Positions 55,381 through 64,000 of a DNA stretch of 64,000 nt are shown one piece after another. Below the pieces are notes generated by a model, which ran no database searches, had not been told where the DNA came from, and saw only the letters and a list, made by a program, of their open reading frames with translations. The stretch covers positions 47,501 to 111,500 of the forward strand of contig JAODUO010001059.1 in assembly GCA_025642075.2 (NCBI GenBank), given 5' to 3'. The position numbers were made by a program, and so were the translations under genes. Position 1 is the first letter of the stretch. Each line of letters starts with the position of its first letter. The DNA is from Ridgeia piscesae (lineage: Eukaryota > Annelida > Polychaeta > Sabellida > Siboglinidae).

Positions 55381-58111
55381 TCCATGCATTAATGGAGTAA
55401 CGTGTCATCTAATAGTGAATGCTGAGAATAGTAACGTCTTATGGATGTTCCTTCCCAGCTAACTGGATTGGTTTGTGACGGTCTGGAAATTAAAATCCGG
55501 TCTAGGGTGTCATCCCACGTATACATAACCTACGCGGTGACTGTGTTGCTTAATAATATTTGTTGCGCGCTGTAGCAATGACCTACTTTTTCCCTACCTT
55601 GCAGACTACAATTTCGTGCGCGCACATGTTCACGCCAGTAGACAGTTACATAAGTCCCAAACGGACAGAGATATGTAAGATGTTATGAAAAAAAATTAAG
55701 ATTTGTATATACAGCTGTACGATCTATGAACAGCGCGAGAACTACTGCTGTGGCGAAGCAATAAGATGCACAACGTTCTGAGACAAGGATGTTAAGACAA
55801 AAAAGTGACGCTAATGATGAGATTTTGTTATGTTTATTAATAATAATTGCAAGAAAGTAAGCTCATCAATATATTACTAACGTAAACTATAATAATCAGA
55901 CCTGCCACATTTTTGGGGTGGCAATCTGTATTTTTGACTTAAAATACAACATATAAGTCAAATAAACATCCAATAATATAATTTAATAGAGACATCGTTT
56001 AACCATGAAAGGAAAGCTGAACAAGTACGGAGAATTTTGCAAATACTCAAACATAATTAATGGGACAGCTTTCAGTTATTAAAGGCCAAATAACACCGAC
56101 TATTAATGCAATAAAAATTAAATTAACAATGCAAAAGTTGAAAGAGAAACTTGTATAATAAGGTCATATAATCCAGAACAATCTACTCTGCTTTTGTTGT
56201 TCTGCAATGATTCAAACATTGCATTAACTTAACCATTACCTATTTTAAAATGTCATTGAATTTTGTTTCAGTAACTGATTAATTGAATATAACAATTCTC
56301 CCAATATTGTTTATTTAGCTTATACTATAGATCGACTGAAATCCTAGCTTGGGTGATGCAGGTTGTAATGACTAAAACATGTTTTTGACATGCATCTTTC
56401 TATATGTAGTATGTTCTGCTGATGAGTCTTGTCAAATATACATCAAGCCTATGTTTGCATTGGGTTGAATACTTACCAGATGGCACATTGATTAACGCTG
56501 TCTTTACCTGTACAGAGCGATAATAGGGAATATGTCCGGTACGGCGTTGTACTTGTACCAAAATTATAACTGGTGTCAATATTAAGTCATGCAGGTCTTG
56601 TGTGTGAATTTTGATAATTGAAGGGATTAGTTACCTATCGTTTCACTGACTGCACGTCACGCTGACTGGTTTGATGTCCGATCGTTTAAGTAATTTCAAC
56701 GGAGGCAGGCAAGAAATACTGCAGTCATGTACGTCTGATAACGTCAATAATAACAACTAAAGTAACATTTCGCCAATTTGGCAGAGTTTTTATTTATTTT
56801 CGCCAAATAGCAAACTGTTTCGCCTATGGCGATGGGCAGCGCTACCTGAGAGATTGCACCATTTCCATCTGTTGAGCCACCTACCGCGGTTTTCAAAACT
56901 AAAATTTATGAGCGCGCCATCTTTTGCACGTTAAAATAAACTAATTGGTGGTTTAGTTCGTTCGTTTCGAATCGATTTACTTAGTCACTAACAATAGACG
57001 ATTATCCCATTATACTGTATAGTTTTGTGACGCATACAAGGAAATACAAATCCATATCAAAATGGAGTACGACCGTATCACTCAAAAAACGCCAACAACA
57101 TAATTACGGACATAATTTGATTTTATTCATGCACTTTGACATTATATACATAACTACATACAGCAGGATAAACTTTCATTGATTTCTGAACAGTGAGTTG
57201 CTCATAACGGAGATCCAACTGAATTTCCCATTACAGAGGAAGTTCCGTTAATTGGATTTTGTTGGTCAATTTATTACTGAACAGATACAACAGGGCAGTA
57301 CAATATATAAACGTGTTTGTTGGTGTGCTCTGTGATTTATTCATTTAGAAAATTTACGTGACACCTTATTATCGACAGCAATAAATAGCATAAGTTTACA
57401 AATGTGACAGTAAGTATTGGGCAGATGTGGTCTTAATTAGAAGGTTGGCTTGGTCTATTTGACTGTTTTATTTCATATTTATATTTCCGGTATATTTCAG
57501 ATACCCTGTAGAATATCACTAACGTGAATGTTTCGGTTGCATTTATTATAAAGTAACAGCTATGATGTCGAATGACTAGAAACTTAATGATTACTGATAT
57601 AAACTTACATCTCATTGACTGACGCAAATAGTCAGTTAAAATTATTACAAAGCTGGAACAGCTGACTGCAAAGAATGTTAATCAGTGTTAGCATAATTTA
57701 TACATGTAAACAAAATGCTTGTCACTGTGCATGTTAATGTTACTTACAGAAGAAATACTGTGTTTAACAAACAACTGATGCCTCCGTGAAGTTGAAACCT
57801 CAAAATTCTTTTCTTTTAAATAGTTACTCAGTATACAATTCTTATCATTAATCAAACAGCACCCGTCAGACAAAGAACCTTCTGAAACAATCACCTGTAT
57901 CTTTATAGTTACACTGTCTGCACTGACCCAACGTTACATGGCAAGTTTGATTAGTTTCACCACAAATGTGTCTGCACACTTGGTAAATATGTTGCAAATC
58001 GTCATCATGAGTTCAACATCAACGTACGAGTCATCCTCCTTGCACAGAACGTACGCACATACACAAATGTTACTGTAGACATGCATACACACATAAATAC
58101 ACTATAGGCCG
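55381..58111. other. intergenic region between LDAF1-like gene and BMPR1
   Basis: AT-rich DNA 3' of the LDAF1-like gene. I saw no coding homology. It should include that gene's 3' UTR and poly(A) site just below 58112, but several AATAAA candidates exist and none stands out. Confidence 0.45.
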
Positions 58112-58365
58112 TCAATCGTTCTTCTCAGAGACACTGTCTTTGATGCATTCGCCGTTGACGGCGCCAATGTCGTCCAGAACGCGTGCTTCAGCACGGTATG
58201 ACTTGAACTTCTCGGTGAGTTTTGTAACAGAGATCTCGAGCAGTCGTTGGCTCATGCCAATCACGAACCACGACACTCCCAGGAAAGTGCAGATCCCAAT
58301 GGAGAGAAAGCCGAGCACAAATAGTGAGCCAGACAGCACGAGGCAGCCACAGGTGAGAAGGAATC
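58112..58365 (-). CDS. LDAF1: LDAF1-like coding exon 2
   Basis: Second membrane hairpin and C-terminal tail (residues 88-170), ending ...KDSVSEKND then TGA. The tail EISVTKLTEKFKSYRAEARV is helical and charged. Confidence 0.8.
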
Positions 58366-59557
58366 CTGCAAACATTGCACATGTTTAAAGTGAGTGTGCC
58401 TCCTGATTTTACATTTTATTTTTATTGTGCAATTATGTTATACAGTATTAATTACATCTATTATAAGGTACTGAAAACCCAAGTATGTTTAACGAAATAG
58501 AACCAACTTTAGAATTTAATCTTAAATGATTATATTAATTACAGCAGTCATTCAAATTTTTGACAAATGAGTTCGAATAGTTCCGAGAACAACAAATGTC
58601 AGCGCGACGCCGTCAACGTGGCTTTCACTGTTCACGCCAACGATTCTTCTGAAGGTAAACAACTGATTCGTCATGAAGCAAGAAATTTCACCAACAAATA
58701 ATGGATTATCACGACATAATTTATTTGCTAATACGATACAACATATTTAAATTATATAGTATAACATTACTGTACAATAAAAAAACATGGGAGGCACAGT
58801 TCATTTAAATGGATTCTTTGTTCGCTTACCCGGGGTATTAGACATTCGAGATGTGCTTTTTCAAATAAATATAATTTCCCATAAATACTTTCTCTGCTAC
58901 TTTTGTCTTGCACATGTATGCATAACTTGGATGTTATCTGCATGAAAAGCTAATACATAACTGTGTTTAAGTGAATAATGTTGAGCTTGCTGCCTTGTGG
59001 ATGCCCATCACATTTGGAATGCTTAATGCTTTGTCGTGCCCCTGATTTACAGGGTACAGTACTAAAGAAGCCATTCCGTTAGTGTTATCATTATTATTCC
59101 TATTAATACCAGAATAAATATGTCACAGGTATGCAGCTCGTCAAAATGCAGTTATACTATTAAACACAAAAAGTATCACAATGTGAACATTGCAACCCTG
59201 AATTACATTCCAGTTACAGAAAAGTCAGAGAGCTGTTTTTGACATCTGACACTAATCACAAATTCAGATTGCAAAGCTACCGAGTTAGGTGACCTTACCT
59301 TCAATGCAGAGAAAGGTGGCAAATGTAAGCAGTGCACTTCCAACGGCAAACGCGACGAAGCACATTATCGGCACACAACACATGGTGGTGGTCAGTAGGA
59401 TGGAGAGTGTGATGACCGGGTGGTCAGAGGCGTACTTCTGACCGACGCAGAGTGTCTCCTTCAATTGCAGCCTCGACTGAGTGTCACGCATCACCTGGAG
59501 AATTCGCTGCCACGCCGCATCCATCAACTCTGTCACCAAGTCTGTCTCCCCCTCCAT
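58112..59557 (-). CDS. LDAF1: promethin/LDAF1-like lipid droplet assembly factor, two coding exons
   Basis: Coding exons 59557-59299 and 58365-58112 join at Gly87 (donor GAAG|GTAAGG, acceptor TTTGCAG) to give 170 residues; human LDAF1 is 161. The N-terminal 47 residues are amphipathic and charged (MEGETDLVTELMDAAWQRIL). Two long hydrophobic hairpins follow: SDHPVITLSILLTTTMCCVP with FVAFAVGSALLTFATFLCIE (48-86), and FLLTCGCLVLSGSLFVLGFL with SIGICTFLGVSWFVIG (88-125). A polar tail rich in K/E follows. This layout, the (S)xHP motif before the first hairpin and the IEG junction fit the promethin family, ER proteins that act with seipin in lipid droplet formation. Family membership comes from pattern recognition. 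The ATG at 59557 was chosen because a good acceptor (TTTTGTTTCAG) lies 12 bp upstream, making the ATG at 59584 intronic. Confidence 0.8.
58366..59298. other. LDAF1-like intron
   Basis: 933 bp GT-AG intron. Nothing recognised. Confidence 0.75.
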
Positions 59558-59569
59558 TGCTGCCGTCTG
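59299..59569 (-). CDS. LDAF1: LDAF1-like coding exon 1 with short 5' UTR
   Basis: The exon begins after the acceptor TTTTGTTTCAG at 59570 with 12 untranslated bases, then the ATG at 59557 and residues 1-86. The upstream non-coding exon and promoter must lie at higher coordinates and were not identified. Confidence 0.75.
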
Positions 59570-61018
59570 CTGAAACAAAACCATAATATAAATATTAAGA
59601 CAAAGACAAAATATTGCAATGCCTTAAATTATAATTTGTTACACATTATATTAATTCATATTTACAGTTTTATTTATTTATTTATTTTAATGTCATGAAT
59701 TGTTTTCCTAATACACTTAGGTGTAACTCCTGTAACTTAGTCAAATAATCACAGATAACATCTGTGATTAAAGTCTTAAATTATTTTATTTGTTATACAT
59801 AAATATTGCATATTGTCTAAATAATATATACACAAATGTACTGAATTACCTAGTATTTCATTCTAGTTTTAACAAAATTTACATGTACTTAGTCATGTTT
59901 TTATGTATCCATTTCAATATCTGGTTCCCCAGAGAGAAATAAACCATTACTAAAAACAAATTCTAAATCTGTATAGTCGTGTGCAATAAGAACACTTATA
60001 TATCCAGATAAAATCCATTTCGGGGTGCTGTGATTACATAAATATGTATACATGTATATATGTAATTTTTTTTATATTAAATCAGTTAAAGTAAATGACA
60101 GTACATAAAATATGTATAAAAATAATAAATGATATATAAATAAGTTACATCTAAATATGATTATTAAAATAAATGGTATATTGATCATAAATGAGTGAAG
60201 ACATTTGTATAAAAACATGTACAAGAAATTAAAAATAAATAGGTAAAAAAAGTATTTAAATAAAATAAAATGACACATACGAACACAACACATTGCAAAG
60301 GACATCACATCAACAAGAGAACCATCCTACACACTATGCAAAGAAAGACATGTTATAACTGTTTGACATACCCCAGAGTAATCATTATTTGTTATGCTTA
60401 TAGAAAATGTTGGTTTAGATACATTAAGTATGTTTTGCGGGTGGCTTCTGTGATAGCAGTCACTTTTAGTCTTAGTAGGAGTCACTCTTCCCAAACTCTT
60501 ACTTTTTGTTGAAAAATGCCTACTACCGGGTACTAGTACTGCTACTATTCTATTCTGCTGATTACATGTTTAATTGTATATTACACATTTCAGCACTACA
60601 TACAGAAGGATACCGCATTTATTCCACTAAGTGTACATGCCCTGATAAGTGTGTACATGCCCTAGTATGTGTACACCTCACCTTTGAACAGTGTCTAACA
60701 ATGCACCCTAATGCCATGCTATATGTATGTTGATTCCATAATTATAATTTCATTTGAACATTTATCACCTACCCGAGTGTGTGACCTCACATTAGAGTCA
60801 GAGATGAAAGAAGATCAAAAGTTACACCTAAATTATCAAACTGTAGCATCATAGTCATTCATATTAGCTTTTAGTCACGCTTGGGAACAAAATAAAATAA
60901 TTTATATGAAATGGGTGTACGCTTATTAGAACTTTACTATACTTTAGCATAGTTTGATCTTCTAAAACATTTGTTATGCTTAATAAAACGAATATGGTAT
61001 ATGTATGTCTATATACAC
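59570..61018. other. region upstream of LDAF1-like coding exon
   Basis: AT-rich. It is probably the intron between a non-coding first exon and the coding exon, or promoter. Nothing recognised. Confidence 0.4.
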
Positions 61019-61151
61019 CAGACATGGGGCAGAAGTACTCAGTACTCATAAAACTTATGGGCCATGTACTCGTACTCATTGTACTCATATTTTACGAGTT
61101 CATCTGAGTAATTTCTTAATAAATAATGGGAAAACTAAATTTATGGATAAC

Positions 61152-61237
61152 TTCTGAAATATTTCAATGTTACAAACATTAAATTCTATCTCAAATAACA
61201 AAGAATTTAATGTTTGTAACATTTAAATATTTCAGGA
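61152..61237. repeat. long inverted repeat (hairpin 1) inside the transposon
   Basis: 35-base arms at 61152-61186 and 61203-61237, with two mismatches, separated by a 16-base loop. Confidence 0.85.
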
Positions 61238-61260
61238 GTTTCATTTTATAGCTATAAATA

Positions 61261-61300
61261 AAGGTGGAATTCTACCTGAAATAACAAACAATTCCACCTT
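61261..61300. repeat. inverted repeat (hairpin 2) inside the transposon
   Basis: The perfect 11-base arms AAGGTGGAATT and AATTCCACCTT are separated by an 18-base loop. The loop (CTACCTGAAATAACAAAC) resembles the loop of hairpin 1 (TATCTCAAATAACAAA). Confidence 0.85.
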
Positions 61301-62347
61301 TCTATCTGTGATTAATGATAACTCAACTTTGTTAACAAATAACATAATTATATTCTGGATAGAATGCGTTTTGACTGCTTTGGCATTTGTGCTAATTCCC
61401 ATAAAAGGCAGTGCTTGGTCAAGTAAGAAAAATTTTAATGAACAGGAAACTGTTCATCATAAAATGATTCCATGAGCAACATGCAGTATAAGCAGATAAA
61501 CTGATGGGCAGCACCGCAGCAGAGTTACAGAAGTGCTCCCAAGCCAGAGGGAGGACTGAGGGAGCTACTGGTGAACAAAGGCTACCAGGACCAGTCAGCA
61601 ACTAAGACTAGCAGCAATGCCATGAGTTATGCAAAATAGCAGATACTGCAGCCTGGATACACATTATAACAGGGTATTCAGGCACAGAACAAACAAAACT
61701 CAGCAGAGACACATCCCAGTTCCCCCTTGAAATGAGATAAGGAACTCTGGGCTAGGGGTATTCACTGGCTGGTTGCCAACTCATTTGTGTTCATTAAAGA
61801 CACATCTCAATTAGATTGGCAAATGTTTTCTCAAATGTCAATCACACTTTATGATTGGTTTAATTTTCCTAATTGATATGTGCCTTAACTACTCTTAGAT
61901 ATATCAAGACAGTGATACCACATGCCCATATTGCAGAGAGGTCTACTACATTGTCAGATTAAGTTAACTGGAATATTGCTTGATGAACTTTGTTGTTGCA
62001 AGAGTTGAGGTATACAACTAGTAGAACTGTGCTTAGCCATTTTGTGGTACCACCTAACTCCAAAGGGAATGTGATAGTTTTTATAATTTGAATATTCCTA
62101 AAAAATTATCAATAATTACCATTATGTATACAGTTGTGTTGAGTTATATAAATTAGATTAATAAATAATGTTGTAGTTCAGTAATATTTAATATTTTTAA
62201 AGTGTACTTGTACTCGTACTTGTACTCATGAAAATGTACTTGTACTTGTACTCAGGTTTAGCAATGTACTTGTACTCATACTCGTATTCATCCACCAACA
62301 ATGTACTCATACTCATCAAAATGTACTCGGCCCCATGTCTGATACAC

Positions 62348-63495
62348 ATGCACACACATTATATATATATATATTTACACACATGTGTGTATATACATAA
62401 CTTATATTTCTTAATGTTGTTGGTAACATAAAAGTATTCATAACCATTCACTGCTTACCAGCTCCATGATCACGATTGTGCAAGTTTCCTGTATATAATA
62501 TTATGTTCTCGGTTGTATTTACCAGTTACACTTATGAAAAACCCGTTACACATGCACTGGTCATGGCCATGAGTTGTCTATTCAGGGGGCTAAAACCCTC
62601 CAAAGTTCTGTATCACCCCACCCAGACACTCATAAAATATACAAACTGCACTCATGGGCCTGCGTGACATTTCCACACTCATTCATAGTCAAAATTGTAG
62701 TTTCAATGGAATTGTTGAAAACAATATTTTGACTTTATGTTTACTGTCATTATGTTTACATTATCTATTTAACATGTAATCGATATCAAATTGATTCTCA
62801 CTTGTAATATTTCCATGAGCATGAATTTCATTTGTCGGTCTGAACAACTATTTCTGTTGCAAGTCCAGAATTTACAACAATATTGACCCAGCACAATTGC
62901 TCAGTTGATCAGACTGCATAAAGAGTGTACCCTGGTAGACTGCTGTTAGTGTTACATCAACCATGTTGATAGTATTTGTACGTTTATAGCTTTACATACT
63001 TAACTCACTGTTGTGAATCAAATGCATATTGCCATTAATTATAGGCTCAGAGCCAACATCTGAACAAATATCAGGTTATTAGGGGTCATAATCTCAACCA
63101 GATTTTATCTGCACCAGCTGTGTTTAACCTTCTTTTGGTAAACAAGTGTCATTTGTCTGAAGTAAATGCAGGCATGCACTGCAAGAACAACATAGAGCAA
63201 TTACAAATTAGCAATTTCCGGTTGCTTGAATGCTTGGCAATTTTTTTGGGAATGTATGTACAATGAAAATTTGCAGTAAGATTTGAATTCCCACAAATGG
63301 CATGCAAATCAGATGAAGTGGTTACCACCACTTCAAAAGAAGCGTTATAAGAGTGCATATCCATGTGTACTCAAGTTCTTTTATATTAATTTAAATATTT
63401 AACTGATAACTATGTAAAGCAGCAATATTTCTAAATGTCCTTGTATTATCATTATGGAAAGGCCGATTGATGTTTTGTCTGTTTATAAAAGTAAA
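62348..63495. other. interval without recognised gene
   Basis: AT-rich, with a short (TA)n at 62361-62372. No coding signal seen. Confidence 0.4.
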
Positions 63496-63499
63496 GGTA

Positions 63500-63815
63500 A
63501 GTTCTTATATTGCACAGTATCTAATCCTCAGGATTGCTCAAAGCGCTTGACATTTTACTTCCCTGACAGACCTATTCAATCAGACACCATCTCAACTTCT
63601 CTGGGAAGCATCCAGCCATATGCTACAACTAATGCATGAAGGCTGCTCGTACACATATCCACCACTGTCTATAACCAGGTACCAGGTACTCATTTATACA
63701 GCTGAGTGAACTGGAGCAATGTAGAGTAAAAAAAATAGGTTTTAACACCGCTGCATCATATTTTAACATGGGTCCTCTTAGTCCAAAGCTCTACCCCTGA
63801 GCCCCTGTGGGGAGA
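63500..63815 (-). mobile_element. tRNA-derived SINE, copy 2
   Basis: Minus-strand copy of the family at 18545-18860. The tRNA-like head GGGGCTCAGGGGTAGAGCTT lies at about 63800-63819. Shared body blocks are GCTCCAGTTCACTCAGCTGT, GGTTATAGACAGTGGTGG, TCTGATTGAATAGGTCTGTC, AGGGAAGTAAAATG and the tail CGCTTTGAGCAATCCTGAGG. A plus-strand open frame at 63454-63639 is only a shadow of this element. Confidence 0.75.
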
Positions 63816-64000
63816 GAGGCAACATAGTCCTTTACCCCAATAACTGATGTTCTCCCTCCACGTTTTTTCACATCACCCCAATTTTTCTGAAGGAAAATTG
63901 GAGGAAATCACAGTCATTGTGGAAAGGGTCTGGGCTAGTAGCTATTTTCCACTCGAGATCTGACATACGATTAATATGATAAATTAATTATGTTTCATCG

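Larger units (their letters stand above)
61019..62341. mobile_element. non-autonomous DNA transposon with CAGACATGGGGC termini
   Basis: The left end CAGACATGGGGCAGAAGTAC and the reverse complement of the right end, CAGACATGGGGCCGAGTACA, form terminal inverted repeats. Both ends carry subterminal GTACTC repeats (61040-61085 and 62200-62330). Direct ATACAC copies flank it (61013-61018 and 62342-62347). CAG...TGGGGC termini resemble hAT elements, but hAT usually makes 8-bp duplications and here only six bases match. No transposase frame lies inside. Confidence 0.7.

Overview
The window is metazoan nuclear DNA, AT-rich, with long introns and many decayed retrotransposons and satellites. Non-LTR (LINE) elements, a tRNA-like SINE, DNA-transposon remnants and a single type I BMP receptor gene of vertebrate-like architecture point to an invertebrate animal. 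I cannot name the phylum from sequence alone. A marine lophotrochozoan or invertebrate deuterostome is a weak inference.

Two protein-coding genes can be assembled, both on the minus strand. (1) A complete BMP type I receptor (BMPR1, ALK3/ALK6 class) runs from the ATG at 50355 to the stop at 14364. It has 11 coding exons whose phases all match and give 515 residues: signal peptide, ten-cysteine ectodomain, one transmembrane helix, GS box and a Ser/Thr kinase with all catalytic residues. One of its introns is GC-AG. (2) A two-exon gene for a promethin/LDAF1-like lipid-droplet assembly protein (170 residues) lies upstream at 58112-59569, with an untranslated first exon not located.

Layout. 1-9.75 kb: a graveyard of LINE fragments (at least five, on both strands, nested and mutated), a GC-rich 7/9-bp minisatellite and simple repeats. 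9.75-14.3 kb: non-coding, with a 29-bp minisatellite and, just after the receptor stop, three short palindromes in the presumed 3' UTR. 14.36-50.36 kb: BMPR1. Its introns carry three large minisatellites around the GS-box exon (about 35 bp at 20.6-23.5 kb, 30 bp at 26.9-28.6 kb, 42 bp at 29.5-30.4 kb), a SINE and several (TA)n tracts. 50.4-58.1 kb: intergenic, with duplicated modules at 52.0-52.9 kb and a TIR-bounded element filled by a 24-bp minisatellite at 53.2-55.4 kb. 58.1-59.6 kb: LDAF1-like gene. 61.0-62.3 kb: a non-autonomous DNA transposon. 63.5-63.8 kb: a second copy of the SINE.

The most striking observation is the 42-bp array. Each unit is a copy of the last 28 bases of the receptor's transmembrane exon plus the first 14 bases of the following intron, so the 5' splice site of a signalling receptor has been tandemly amplified about 22 times. 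Use of any distal donor would put an in-frame stop directly after the transmembrane helix, predicting a kinase-less decoy receptor.
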